Origin: Anisakis pegreffii
Taxonomy: Eukaryota > Nematoda > Chromadorea > Rhabditida > Anisakidae
Assembly (NCBI GenBank): GCA_035041965.1
Contig: JAPYMA010001431.1
Location: 62,001 to 126,000 of the forward strand
Length of the DNA stretch: 64,000 bases
Reading direction: 5' to 3'
The notes under the pieces: model-generated
The model's input: only the letters and a program-made list of their open reading frames with translations
Told to the model about the DNA's origin: nothing
Database searches by the model: none
Position numbers and translations under genes: made by a program
Part shown: piece by piece, positions 27,333 to 41,078 of the stretch
Position numbering within the stretch: the first letter of the stretch is position 1
How the letters are laid out: each line of letters opens with the position of its first letter

Positions 27333-27657
27333 ATTTTCAGATTTCTGAAGAATATCCGCTTTCAAGATATCGTATGATGGATTGCCTAATAACCTAATAA
27401 CCCTAATTCAAACACATTGCAATATTTCGACTCTCTTATCAGTACGACCACAACAGCTTATCAACACTTCACGGCTTATCACTGATCATTGAACACGATC
27501 TTATGCATGCACAAACGCGGTGTCTTTATCATTGGAATTATTTATTTTGCCATCTAAAATCCAACTGAACAAAGACAAATGAATAAAAGCATCGTCTCAT
27601 GTGTCACATCGTGTCTATTCACTTCATTCTCATTCAAACACCATTTCAATCAAAAAC

Positions 27658-27722
27658 AAATCAATCAATCAATCAATCAATAAAAACAAATCAATCAATC
27701 AATCAATCAATCAATAAAAACA
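27658..27722. repeat. AATC microsatellite
   Basis: Two runs of (CAAT)n separated by AAAAACAAAT. Confidence 0.85.
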
Positions 27723-27934
27723 AATCAACAGATCAAATCAACAAAATCATCATCAACGCACACACCAACAAATAAAATTTGCATTGATCAAAATTTGACG
27801 AATAATCAAACCATCGTTAATTTATTGACTCCACTATCCACTCCGTTCCATTGGAATATCCCTTCATATTGATGCTACATAATCTGTTTCGGTGGATATT
27901 TCGATGTAATTTTGCGTAGAGCCGTGATTGGAAG

Positions 27935-28200
27935 GTACCCGGTCAATCTGCCTAAAGACATTTTGCCTAACGACAGTTTGCCTAAAGACACACTGCCTAA
28001 CGGACAGTTTGCCGAATGGACAATTTGCCTAACGGACAGTTTGCCGAATGGACAATTTGCCTAACGGACAGTTTGCCGAATGGACAATTTGCCTAACGGA
28101 CAGTTTGCCTAAAGACACTTTGCCTAACGGACAGTTTGCCTAACTTATGGTTTTCTAATGAATATTTCGTCCAAAAGACCAACTTTCTTAGGCAAAAAAA
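27935..28200 (+). mobile_element. Foldback-like element FB copy 2, right arm lost
   Basis: Left arm from GTACCCGGTCAATCTGCC with alternating units (CTAACGGACAGTTTGC, CGAATGGACAATTTGC) repeated three times. The centre is present in degraded form and the right arm breaks off after one TTAGGC unit. Confidence 0.65.
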
Positions 28201-30278
28201 ACCGGTAGTCCTTGATTTTGTGTGAACTAGGCAAAAACATTTTTGAGGTTCCCGATTTGAAAGTTTTGCTGCCGATTTTCCCCGTCCTCGAAATTTTTTC
28301 CGTAAACGATGTTGGACTTTAACGTGTATATTTTTGAAAAGGCTAGCACACGACCTCTCAACCTGGGATCCATGAAGCCCCGTGGGGCTCCGAGACGGCA
28401 TCTGCATTTTGTAGTTTTCGAACAGCAGTAATGTGTCTTCTATTCGGCGCTGACAAACGCCGAATCACTCCACCAAACTCAACCAATCAATCAATCTACA
28501 ATTTAACAATTCATTTCTGCGAAAAAAAGCCAATTTCATCACACAAACTGACGTGAAATTTAATTTAAATTTATGACGTTCAGTGGTTTTTTTAAATCAT
28601 TGAAATTCTGCGCTCTAAATGGCGCTATCAAATTTTATTACAAGTTCATTGCAGGCATCCCAAAGAAATGGCCTTACATCATCTATCGGATTTCCAGTGA
28701 TCTCTCGGCAAAATTTAATTGCTCTCAAAAAGAGCAAATTACGCGAGAGTTCATTCGCAACAAATTAATTTATCTTAAAATTTTAGCGATTAGATATCAT
28801 TTGGGTCTTACAGACGACGTTTTTTTACAGTTTTTCAGCCATTTTTGATCGTGAAAACATTGAAAAATTTCATTGTTGCATTCGACATCGGATAATTTCG
28901 GCCCGAATTAATTCATAAATTATTATTCTTTTATAATTCCATCGCTGAATGATCACTTGTTCACTGAATTTTATTCGAGCAATTATCAAGCAATTTCATT
29001 TTATGTTATGTCATTTTTTAAAATATGTATCATCCGTTTGTGGTTTCTTTAGAATTTGGTGCATGTTGAGATTAATGAATTGCGATTGAGAGGAATACAC
29101 GGCGTTTATTCGCTTGGCAAAACGATATAATTGAATGATGGATATCACCTTAATTGCAGCAATAAAGTCGTCTAGATGAAAATTTTTTGTGCTTTAAAGC
29201 GGTCGTCGAGTTCTATATGCTTTTTGGCTTTTGGCTTTTGGATTTTGGCTTTTGGCTTCACCTCATTTGATGGTGTTTAATGATGCTAATTTTGGGATAT
29301 CCTCAGCTCAGTGCAATCAATCGTATGTGTGATTAGGATATCTTCGCTTTGGGATATTTTTGGGATTTTGGGATATTTGGAATATCTCCAGGGTATGTAT
29401 ACATATATGTCTCCCTATGTTATATCCACCCTCAAACCCCCCTTCCAAATCCCCTTCCCCCTCTACCTGGTGATAAATTCGTCGTATTTGTTCATTGATT
29501 TTGCAAAATTTTGTAATGAATTGCTGCTTAAAATCATTGCAGCACTCTCAGAGATATTTCTTAAATAAAACAAAATTTTCAATATGCGTTTCAGTATCAT
29601 CAAATGAGAATGCAACTCGCTCGATTCGAACGCTCGTCAGCACTGAAATATCATTATACCTACAAATTATACACTATAATAAATTGTAAATATAAAGTAC
29701 TTTTATTTGCAGTGACACGACGATAAAGTGACAGCTGCACAAATTTTATCATAAAATTTATTGTATGAATGCTATAAATAATCCTAATAATAATATTATT
29801 ATTATTGTTGTTGTAATTGTTGCCACATTATGAGTAAATGTTTTGATTTTGAATTCCCAAAGGGAGTTATTTGGGACCTAATAGGTCCCAAAGGGAGTCA
29901 CTCCATTTAAACATGCGAACAGACATTCACTTCACTTCAGTTCAACTTCACAACGGTTCCGAATGAACTGTATAGCAGCAATTGAACACGTGAAAACTCG
30001 AAAATTTTATCGAAATATCACAAAAATCAAAACACACCTAAATGCGCTCAATTAAAGTCATGTGATGACCTTAAAGTCATGGTTTTGAGCGATTAATTCT
30101 GCTGCTGTTTAAACTGCACCTCCTCCTTAAAACAGTCTCACACAACATGATCATGACGAATCTCCACCAGAAGCTTTAACTGGCACAAGTTCATAGCTTA
30201 TCTCATCGAAATCGCTTCTTCAAAACATTTCATATCACTGAACGTCAATATGTTATTATCAATTACACAACCGACTAA

Positions 30279-30338
30279 TTACCTGGATTACCTGGATTGG
30301 CAAGCATAGGCTATCAAACGTTTGTAATGTTGCTGGCC
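30279..30338 (+). mobile_element. R1 interspersed element, copy D, 5' fragment
   Basis: Only the first 60 bases (doubled TTACCTGGA through CAAACGTTTGTAATGTTG) match the family; the rest is unrelated. Confidence 0.6.
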
Positions 30339-32782
30339 TTTGTAACAACGCCTTCCATCCTGATGATCTTATCCTTCATCCAATTTTAGATTTCATTTAT
30401 CGGCTCATATTTACCATTTGTCCTAAGTAAGCGTATTCGGTCACTTCTTCGATTTCAGCGTCACAAGCCGTGAAGAGATATTAATTAACTAATTAGGTTG
30501 AACAATTTAGAGTGTCGCAGACAAAATCGTCACTTAACATTTCATCAACAACGAATACAAAATTTTGTTTTTCCCGTCTAAACTACGAATTTCCCTCAAA
30601 TTCACTCCAAAATCCCCCTCAAATTGCCAATCGGGACTAGGCCGCAAAAGTACATTTTATCGGATATTTTTTCTATTGACATAAGGTCACTGTTCACTGC
30701 GGTAGCTTCAAATTCCTATACGAATATTCCTATACGCAAACTATTTCTGATAGTGATGTATAATATGCATTGATCTATAGTGATCAAATGCATATCAATG
30801 AGCACCTCAGCGCCAGTTCAGATAGCTTTAATCAAATAGCTATATCTCCTCAACTAAGCAAAATCGCCCGACAAAATATATATTTTTCTGAATGCAGAGA
30901 TTCTGCTCGATCGATTGGTGTGAAGAAATTGATATGTTACTGGTCAAAGCTGAGGGTACGGTAGGTTTGAATGTGCTAACCCCTATAGTATCAGAAAACT
31001 AGCTATAACTCCTCGTAGGAGCAAATTTCTCGGCAAAATTTTCATTTTCATCTTCAACCTCGCAATCAATTCATGTGTCATGCAACAATGAACTAAACGT
31101 ATCGATGTCGTCAACAATTAATTAATTAATTAATTAATTGTCAAAAGGAAACCCAAAGTTCCCACTGAGAAGTTTCATCTACGAACAAAAAACCAATGGC
31201 ATCCACTCAACAAGAATAGCGCTGTAATTTTTTTTGTTTGAGAAAAACCTTTCGATGCAAAATTTTTCAGCGATTTCAATAAAAATTTTGCAAAATCCGT
31301 CGAATGCCACAAAGAATCTCAGCAGCAGCAGATGATGACGTCGTCTATACACAGTATTTAGGCATTTGTGAGTGAGCTGAAAACTTGAAAACTCACACAC
31401 TGATCTCAATGATCAGTAGTTTTCTTTGATGGATCAGTAAATTTAGCGCGCACTTCAGCTCAGCCTCACTGATGATCTCTCCCAAACGGATTTGACCGCA
31501 CAATCAAATCAGCTTATATCCAGCAATGCTGATCCGTTATCGTAAAGAATCAGCGCCAAACGCTACACCTCAGCCTCTTCTTAAATCTCGCTCTAATCAA
31601 GTCATCAGTCGTTTCTCTTCAAACTTCGTCGAGCAGCCAAACTATCCAGAGATCACCTCAACTTCATCCAATCACTTTCAGCTATCCATTGTTCAATCCA
31701 CTCAAATTCGTCATCCATCCATCTATCCAGCAACAGTCTGCAGTTGTCAATACAACCAACCAAACTCGATTTTCTTATCTGCGTCATTACGCATTTCCAC
31801 AAACCAAAACAATGATATTTGCTCACCCCGCAAAACGTCTCAATAGAAATACTCTAAAGATTGCGTTTCAACATCCCTAACCGATGCCTACAATACTCTC
31901 AAGTACACACGTACGTGCCAGTAGCACAAAACAATACGTAACAGCCTTTATATTTGTAGCCTAAGAACTTATTTGCAGTAAATAAGTAGTATACTGTCAC
32001 AGTTACAATTACTGCAAATGTGCAGATTGAAAATATCCCATTGATTGTATTAAAAGTAACGTGTTTATCCTCTAAAATCCTGATAAGAATACTTAGAATA
32101 ACACACATCTTTAGGTGACATTCCCTCTGATATAGTAATGTCAGGAAGGAGTTGAGTTGGTTGGCGTTTTGAGTTGGCATTGAGTAAATAATAACACATC
32201 GATTATTAATTACAATTAGTTGATTATTATTTCTAATTAAGAGAGTTTAAAAGGAATCAAAGAAATTCAGCCAAATCATCGAGTCCTCTTCAGCACACAC
32301 GACGACGGTGACACGAAAAGAACAAACAACTGAATAATAATACCTTAAAGCATGTCAACTCAATCAGGATGAATCTTATTTTGCACGCGATTTATTACGT
32401 CAAAATATGTCGAAACCGTTTTGTTATGACTACTACTATTACTATTGCTCTCATTACTATTACTATTAATATTTTTATCATTATAATAGTAATAATTATT
32501 GTTATTATCAGTATTAGTACATTGAAATTGAGACTGCATTGAATTCGTCGCCAAATTACTTGTTCTACTGCACACATTTTGTTACCAATCCTTTAGTTTT
32601 CACTGAAAATTTACTGCTGCATCGCACAACGTCAGAACTAACTTCCTCCCGAACCCCTTTATTACCCCCTGACACCCCCAAATTTCCAAAAATGGGTAAC
32701 TTTCTCCCTCCCATCCTCCCCTATGGGGACTTTTGACGTAGATTTAAAGAATTTCGAAGACTGAGCGTAATATGTGACGATA

Positions 32783-32957
32783 CAATCAATCCCTCTTATC
32801 ATATCACTCTCGAAATCAACCCCTTATCGTATCACTCTCGAAATCAACCCTTCATCATATCACTCTCGAAATCAATCCCTTTATCATATCACTCTCGAAA
32901 TCAACCCCTTATCATATCACTCTCGAAATCAATCCCTTGATCAGCATCACTCTCGAT
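32783..32957. repeat. 28-bp tandem repeat
   Basis: About six units of ATCACTCTCGAAATCAA plus CCCTTATCAT. Confidence 0.9.
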
Positions 32958-33654
32958 AAATCGTCTCAGTAGTGATATATGAAATAGGATAAGGAGCACA
33001 TTGCATGATAGTTTCCATTCACAGCTAGTATGTTCAATAAGTTGCGTGTTCTATTTGACGTCACTACAGGCTAACGTTTAGAATTAGGACAATGCCGAGT
33101 GAGTGGCAGGCAGAGGTATTTATTTTGGTACGATTGAACAGCATTCGGACTATGCCTGACGACATAGATCATCACCCGGAAGTTAGAGCTGTGCTCAGCA
33201 GATGCATGAACAATCGATCATTTAATAATTTCTTTTAGTTGTTTGGCTTTTAGCGATTTTGTGCTGCTGGCGATTGCTTATTAAGACAAAATTTTAAAAT
33301 GATTCTTCATGATGGCTCTGTTCAGTGACTTTTTAATGGATTTTTTTGAAAAATTTCAATTTTTTATCAGTCTCATTGCCAACAGCAAATAATCACGTTT
33401 TAAGCAAAATTTTTAAGAAGTGAATTTTTTTGAAATCTTTAAAATAGAGAACATACTCATCAGAGTTGAAAAATCTGATGGCAGTGAAGATTTTTTGTCC
33501 CGATAAAAAAAGAAGAAAAGAGGGAAATCAACGAGAGACGACTTATAAGTCTTTGAGCAGCGATGGGTGACGTGAATTCAACGTCACTAAACAGTGCTCA
33601 GCGCAACTCCTGCCACAACAACTCGTCTCCGTCAAAAGACTGGACAAATCTTGA

Positions 33655-33765
33655 CATTTTTTGACATTCCCAAAGTTTTGACATTCCCAAAGTTTTGACA
33701 TTCCCAAAGTTTTGACATTCCCAAATAAGCTTTCGACATTCCCAAATAAGTTTTCAAATTCCCAA
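33655..33765. repeat. TTGACATTCCCAAAG tandem repeat
   Basis: About five units, degenerating to the right. Confidence 0.85.
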
Positions 33766-35578
33766 ACCAATTTCTTGTCTAATTGGCAACGAACAAAGGC
33801 TCACGCTCAGGTGTCAGCCGCCTGCCGCATGCCGTCTGGCTTGCCCTTCACACATCTCCGGGCCACTAACTCCACTGAGGCCTTATTGTTAGCGCTTGTA
33901 ATCAATGCATATCACCTAAGAACTCACGAAAAAAATTCCAGTCGTCATCATTCCATTCGAGAAACCAACCACAAACCACAAACCACAAAACCACAAAATC
34001 TCAAAAAATCCGACGTAATCACAATTGAATTGGAACCTCACTGGCTGGTTCTCCCTCCCCGCTCTCCCACACTCAATCACATTATTAAACGTCGTCGCCG
34101 AATGTCCGCACTAAAAATGAATACCAAAACTTTTGCGCACTAAAACGCACTAAAAAAGAAACCTTTCGAAATGAAATCGCCCAAGAAACTCAATCCACTT
34201 CCAACTCAATTTACATGCAAAATGCATCGAACGAATTGAGTTGAGTTCACAAAAAAAATGGAGAGAAAATGAAAAACGATACGCGTTGAACGATGAGGAA
34301 TTGCGACAACATCGATTACCAGCAGTCAATGGCATCATGCAACAGAGCATTTCTTTGCTTTTGGTGCTTTTTTCCCGTGGTTTTTGCCCAGAAAACCAAC
34401 AAAGTCAGATGAAGTTTAGCATAATAATAAGTTTTGACATTCACAAAACAATTCGTAAGCGGTGCGATTTCAGAAGAATTTTTAATGAGTGCAATTCTAA
34501 AGAATTTTAAATTTTAAAGAAGTGAAATTTTTTTAAAAGTTTTGAAATCTTAAATAGTCAGAGTTTGAAAAATCTGACATCAGTGAATTTTTTCGCTCCG
34601 CTAAAAAAAGGAGAAAAGGGCAAAATAGCGAGAGACGGAGTGCAAGGCGCTGAGCAGCAACGAGAGACGTCATCGAATAATCAACGTCAAAGACGAATGT
34701 ACTTTAGAAATAGTTTCATGTTTATGAGTGCTATTTATCGTGCCTGATTGGATCCTAGGGAATTTTGAATTGAATGCGACAAATCCAAAAAAAGATTTGT
34801 CTTGTCCAAATAATTTGAGCAAACTATTTTCTGCACTTGATTCAGCAGTCAGATCAGCATGTTGTTGTGATCAATCGTGTGTGATCAATCGTGGTGATCA
34901 ATCGTGCCCTCTGATCTATCTGCTGAATTTTCGGTGTTCTCCTAAATAGCGAAATCAAAAGTCAACCGTCACTATCGCATCTCGAGACCAATTGCCCTAA
35001 TTTCAGTCAGTCAGAAATTGCCAGCGAAATGCACTCTTTAGAGGCAAATTCACAAAAAAATTCACAAACGGATCACATTCTCGATTTGATGACAGTCGTC
35101 ACCGAGACTTGTTTTTGTCTTGTTTTTGCTGATTACGGGATTGTGGTCGTTCGGTGTTTGGGTTTTCTTTCCGTTCCGATCAATCAATACGTTAGCCTAG
35201 CTAGCAGTGTACCAGGTGGGTACTTTCGGGAATCGAATCGAATACGTTTATCGAGAATGCTGGTGATAATTGTGAGTAAATAACTCCTAGTGATGTCTTA
35301 TTCAGTAAGCATCGTTAGTTGAACATACGTCTGCTGCAATTATTATTGATATGAATGTTGTTACTGAATGGTGTGTGATACGTGTGGTTAATGCATGATG
35401 CATATGCATGATGTGGTGCATCTCAGTGGAATTTTGCATTGTTATCTGCACTCTAAAACAATGGCTTTTTAGAATTAGTTCTCTCTCTCAAAAAAAGTCC
35501 CCAAATGCTCACGATCAGTTTTTTTTCGCTGAAAAAACGCTGCCACTAGTTTGACAGAAATGAGCAGTGAGCATGAAA

Positions 35579-35692
35579 ATTTTTTGATTGGGATAGTTCG
35601 GCAAATGTTTGAGGGCATTCGGAGAGGAGAATTTACCCGAGGAACGGGATTGAGGGGTTTTGGAGAGGGGAATTTACCCGTCGCTTTAGCCT
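35579..35692. repeat. GAGAGGGGAATTTACCC repeat, short copy
   Basis: Two units of GAGAGG(GG)AATTTACCCG flanked by the same sequences as the longer array at 38766-38958, so the two share origin. Confidence 0.75.
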
Positions 35693-37238
35693 GCTCACTT
35701 GAACTGCCCGGAAGATCCGGTCACTAAATAGTGTCTGAAGACACTCGACCACTGCTTACTACTTCCTTTTGTAGCAGCACATTAGAATTGCAGCAGCAGC
35801 AGCAGAATTATTGTAACACTCTGACTGCATTCAAAATGGCCACACCCAGCTCAAATGAGCAAAAAAAAACCAATGCGATGTGAGAAAATCGGCCAGTGGG
35901 AGGTGCTGAACTTGTCCTTCTATGTATTTCTTTACTCGTTTCCTATGCTTTTTCTTACAAGCTCGTCATATTTCTCAGCTAAAGCCTAGTCTTGAAGCAG
36001 CTTAACCGTTAATCCCTCTAAATCAGCCGGATAAGTCCAGCCCCAAACAATCGCCAAATCCAGCCACTAAACTCGTTAACGTATGACAACATAAAACAAT
36101 ATCTTATAAAATTAATTGCCATTTTTAATAGTGTTAAAAAGCATTTTACATTTATGGTTCTCAATTACTTCCCTTGCCATCTCTTGACGTCTTCATCCCG
36201 AATGATCTGATCTCGACTCACTTACGATTAAGGATAGATATCTGGAAACCCGCTCCGCCCATTCACTTAACTTCACTTCTTGCGGCACCTAGAGAGAAGA
36301 GAGGGAGAGGGAGGCACAGAAAGAAGGCGTTCTATGGAACTGGGATGGATCGAGAGTGCTGCTTTGAAACGTTTAAAAAGCGGCTTAATAAGGATATCCA
36401 TCGCATACGGCTCATTCCACAGCCGAACAGCTAAAAACAATTCGTCATAGTGCACATTCCGTGATTTGATAACCTGTTGATTCAGTCAATCCACCTAAGA
36501 CCCACTCAAACGTCCACATCGAGTGAACGCAGACACAGATCATTATCGGGCATCCGTTCCACTCTCATTAGATCTTAATTGATACGCTCTATAAAGCTTG
36601 ATAAGCCTGAACCTATCAAACTGCCTGCAGCAGCAACAGTCTTAGGCAAGCAGCTCTAATCTGTTAGTGGTATATTGTCACACTACTGCTACCTATACTT
36701 GGATACGATTTATCCAGCAATTGTATCCGTTCTTAACAATCTAATTGCTTTCACCTCGCTTCGTTTGTCTTGACTCGACTCGACGCCGCTTCTAGAAGTG
36801 CTCTTAAGGAGCAATTGTATCATTCGCAGCAGCAATCGGTCCACCTTCTCCACTCCAACAGCAACAACCATAACAAGAACACCCGACGTCAGTCTCCGTT
36901 GTTGTTCACATCACGCTATAAGTTCGTGTGCCTGAAAGCAACCTCAATCGGCGGATTCTATTTAAGCCGTGCAACTCGTACAAATCCAGTTAGTGTTCAC
37001 CTACACACACACACGCTCAACTACACTTCGCTGATTAACTTCACAATCCTGATCACCTTTACTCTGAAGCCAGCCGCCAGTCAGCTCTTCGACTACCGTC
37101 CAAAACTCGAAACACCTCATCAACTGTTTCATTCCAATCACCAAATTCACAAATCAATCTACTATTCGAGCAATTTCTTCTGCTTTATCGAAGTATTTTC
37201 ACCTGTACGATAAATTACTACCGCTAACCATATATACG

Positions 37239-37246
37239 TATAAATA
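37239..37246 (+). promoter_or_regulatory. TATA box of the insulin-like gene
   Basis: Perfect TATAAATA, 333 bases upstream of the start codon. Transcription would begin near 37270, leaving a 5' leader of about 300 bases. The match is direct; its use is inferred. Confidence 0.4.
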
Positions 37247-37578
37247 TATGGCTCCTTAACTATCTTGCAAGCAAATTGTCGTTATATTGGTTAGTTTTTT
37301 AGGCTCTGCTACTGATATCCATCCGTATATCAGCGCTTCAAATCGCTCGAGATCATTTAATTCCTCGAAACCGATCTCATTCAACTGTTACTCGTCACTC
37401 AAACGACAACCACTATCCATTGTGCTTGCGTGAATTCGTCGCAAATTTGACGTCAAAAACTATTTCCAGTCGAAATAGTTGCTAAATTCCAATAGATTCC
37501 AGTATAATCACTACTAAACTTCGAGTTTTTCTGCGTTGCATCGGCACAAAATTCGATCAAGCAACCCAAAAAACAACA

Positions 37579-38719
37579 ATGAACACGTTCTACTGCATAA
37601 ACGGTCAGCACATGGCACTGCTCCTCTCACAGCACCTTCTCTACGTGCTACTTCTGCTCATCATTCCAGCGATCAAGCAGCCAACGCATAATTCGGTGTC
37701 AGCCTCAATCGCGCAAGGCTTTCACTCGTCGGCTCGTCAGCCTCTCGCCACTGCACGCCAAAATCATTTTTCTGCGCTCGATCGCCGCACCCAATTTGAT
37801 TTGCCCTCCTCAGAAGATAGCAGCAGACTGCCGTCATCCGTCTACTCGTTGACGTATAGCCAGAACGTGGATGATTCTGCTGCTCTCGATGACTTGTGGC
37901 TAAAGCATTCGGTTAACGAGGCAGCACAAAGACGAAATTCGCTGGCGCAAGAGCCCGCCGGCCACAATTTTTTGTTGTCAGCAGCCAGTGGTGGCTCCGC
38001 TCCGGAGCAATTTCTGGAGCGTTTCGACACGATGCCGTTCGGTGACTCATTGGCCAGCGATGATGATGAGCAGTCATTGAGAGGAAACGATGAAGCGCAA
38101 CGGCAATTTATGGGCATCACTCAGCAGCAACAACAACAACAGATAACAGACGAACTGAAACAGAAGATGGAAGCGGATTTCGAAGCGCAACTAAAAAAAG
38201 CTCTACAGGCCAGAGAATTATCAAGCTTGAAAAACGAGCTTGAGCACTCAACTGACGTCGATAAACAGCAGCAGCAGCAGCCGCAGCGAGCAAACCAACA
38301 GAATCACCGACTCGAAGAGGACGAATTCGATTTCGAGCACGATGACACCAACAGCAATGTTCAAGATGACGGTTTGGGCGCTGTCGGTGATCTGGAGACG
38401 ATGGCAGATGAAAGAGCTGCAGCAAGAGTAGGTCTTCTGCGAGCAGATCAGATCAGAGGTGATCAATCACGAAATCAGGCTCGATCGATCATGATTCCAT
38501 CGCTATTGAAACAAGGCACGACAACACCAAGAAGAGGAGGAGGCAGTCTCGTCGTCGCTAGCCCTAAGAACAACGACAACAACTCAAAACACCAAGTGCC
38601 GCTCCAAAAACGTGCGGTTGCAAGTCGACTGTGTGGCAATAAGCTGGTTGAGGCGATCATTAGAGTTTGTAACGGGTGCGTGAAACCAGCTGGAGGCAAG
38701 CCGGTCAGTGCAAAACGAT
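37579..38719 (+). CDS. Insulin-like peptide precursor, first coding exon (signal, long propeptide, B chain)
   Basis: Secreted hormone precursor. Met1 has a good context (CAACAATG); Met12 is an alternative. Residues 12-32 are hydrophobic and form the signal peptide. Residues about 43-343 are hydrophilic, with two poly-Gln runs flanking a charged, probably coiled-coil stretch. After LQKR (342-345) comes a B chain: RLCGNKLVEAIIRVC, with the diagnostic 11 residues between cysteines, then an extra Cys three residues on (NGC), as in invertebrate insulins with a fourth disulfide. VSAKR (376-380) gives the C-terminal dibasic site. The donor CGAT/GTAAGT stops the exon in phase 1 right after it, so the A chain must be in a later exon; none was found. 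Insulins usually have the B chain directly after the signal peptide; here about 300 residues intervene. B-chain identity is strong. Confidence 0.85.
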
Positions 38720-38765
38720 GTAAGTCTATTTCGCTCAGTTCAATTTAATTCATTATCAGATCATT

Positions 38766-38958
38766 TTTTGATTGGGACAGTGGGATCTGCAAATGTTTGA
38801 GGGGTTTTGGAGAGGGAAATTTACCCAACGAACGGGATTGGGAGGTTTTGGAGAGGGAATTTACCCAACGAACGGGATTGGGAGGTTTTGGAGAGGGAAT
38901 TTACCCGACGAGCGGGCTTGAGAGTTTTCAAAGAGGGAAATTTACCCGTCGCTTTAGC
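38766..38958. repeat. GAGAGGGAATTTACCC tandem array, in insulin-like intron
   Basis: Four units of about 40 bases starting 46 bases after the insulin-like exon's donor. Confidence 0.85.
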
Positions 38959-40944
38959 CAGTTTAGCAACACTGCTTCATTGAACTATCACTTTTTTGCA
39001 CTCCGATAAAATTCTGATTCTTTTTTTTCAAAATTTTAATTTTAAAACCAAAAAATCACTACCTACACTAAATCATGCACACACATCAAAATGGCCTTCA
39101 AAAAATACTCTACTCATTTTCACCACGTTTTATTGTGTGTGTGTTATGCTATGTGATCGAATGGCCTCAAATCTTAAATGAGCCTTAAGTGAGCCTCTAA
39201 GCCTAAGCCTAGCTAAACCCTCCACCACCGTTAATCTCATCAATTTTGCTTACGCACTGCCTTTTAAAACCTGAAAAAATAGCGTCAGCTTTTTTAAGTT
39301 TTCATTGAAAACTTTAAAAATTCAAGCGCTTTTGCTTCATTTTGTGCAAATTGAAGCAATTTCTAACACTATTTGACTATTTTATTCATATGATCGCAGC
39401 CCTATGAATAATAGAGACTAGATCTTAGATCTTATTTAGTTCACAAAAAATTTCACAAGTTTAAAAGCCCATTCCAGATGAGCCATGATAAGCAGCTTTG
39501 ATTTGGGTTAATTTGCATCAATCCTGAGTTGATAAGCCAGTAGTTCCATACGAGCTTATAGGAGATTAGCCAGTTGCTGAGTTGCTAGCGTTCTCAAACC
39601 ACTAGTCATCGTCCACACATGAAGTGAATATGAAATAATAATATCACAAGAGATCAACAGCGATTTCATATGAGATTAGTGATATCCTGCTGATAGTGTA
39701 TCAGTCGAACAAATTCACTGACAATTTAGAAGTGCTAGCTCAAATATAGAGCGCATAATTGTGGAAAACAAGCAATTTGCTGCCGGTGAATCAATAATGC
39801 ACTGTCTCGAAAAGCAGTCTCGACATACGCATTTAATCAACCTAATTAATTTTTGATTTATCGCGGTCGTTTCGGCAATTTCACTAGACACTAGCTTTTA
39901 TGAGTGGATTCCATTCCACTCTGAATAACATTCAGCACAGGTCGTTAAATTCGCGTGGATACGAAGCAGCACATTGATAGTGAGAGATTTGAGGTGCGAA
40001 TTTGATTTGAAAAGGCTAACGGCACGGCAAATAGCGCAATTTTAACGGTAATATGTCATAGTTGATGGCAAATTTATGAAGCCAAGCAAATCAAAAAGAA
40101 ATTTAGAAAACTGGTGATAAATACGAGTGACTACACCGTCAAGAGGAACGCAATCGAATGATTTTGAAGCAGTATTGAGTCGTTGTTTATACTGACTGAT
40201 ATTAACCTCAAATTTATCTACCATTTGATAGATTGATAGAATTCGGCTCGTTTAATACGGCGGCGGCGGCGGCACGTTCACAGTTCTATTTTTGCTCACC
40301 ACTGAGATCAATCAATCTGCCCAACGTGATCATTTAGCAGCGGCAGCGATATAGGAGATCACTGATTGATCATCCATTTTGCTAGAATTCCGGTGTTTCT
40401 GATGGGAGATGGATGGATGATATTTGTGTTGTTAAAAGAGTCGATCGGAACCAAGCAAACACAAATGACTAAACCAATGAGACCTGAAAAGGAATCCATT
40501 TGCATGAGCTTCACAAAAATTGCGTAATTGGTCTGATTGTGAGTTGGATGGGGTTGTTGTTTAGCTTTATAATTAATTAATTAATTAATGCAGGTTTTCA
40601 GTGTGTTCCTAGTTAAGTGTTCAATTAAGTTTCGCTGTATTATTTTAATAATTGGATGCATGCATGAGTGCGTATTAATATTCATAATTAATTCCACCCA
40701 AACAACAACCAATATCCTCTTCTTCAATAGATTCACAAGCTCATTGACGACAATATTTTGGTTATTCCTTCATTAGCCTCCCTCACCTAATTGCAGTTAC
40801 TTACTTCCTTTTATATCCTTCATTCATTCGGTAACGAATCGATATCATTGCAAATGCTCATCGCCTTCGATTCATCCTCATAACTAATTTCGTTTCGAGC
40901 ACATGCGCTCGGTTGGCTAGCTCATATGCATGAATTCTTTTTCC

Positions 40945-41078
40945 GGTCCTGCTCACCCGAAGTTTCCCAAACAATTAATTCCCAGAATACAGGGTAAGAA
41001 CAATTCCCAGAATACAGGGCAATTTTTCAGTCCTGCTCACCCGAAGTTCCCCAAACAATTTTCCAGAATATAGGGTAA
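40945..41078. repeat. Tandem duplication with CTGCTCACCCGAAGTT
   Basis: Two imperfect units of about 85 bases; CCCAGAATACAGGG is repeated within and between them. Confidence 0.8.

Larger units (their letters stand above)
28201..37238. other. No gene recognised
   Basis: Mostly simple and tandem repeats. 33400-33545 and 34480-34640 are a diverged duplication. 36770-37213 is open on the + strand but has no motif and precedes the inferred TATA box. Confidence 0.5.

Noticed and set aside
28573..28848. 91-codon open frame
   Set aside because: No recognisable motif, no splice or promoter support.
36770..37213. 147-codon open frame upstream of the insulin-like gene
   Set aside because: No motif, signal or domain; it is close to and mostly upstream of the inferred TATA box. 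Could be chance or an unrecognised transcript.
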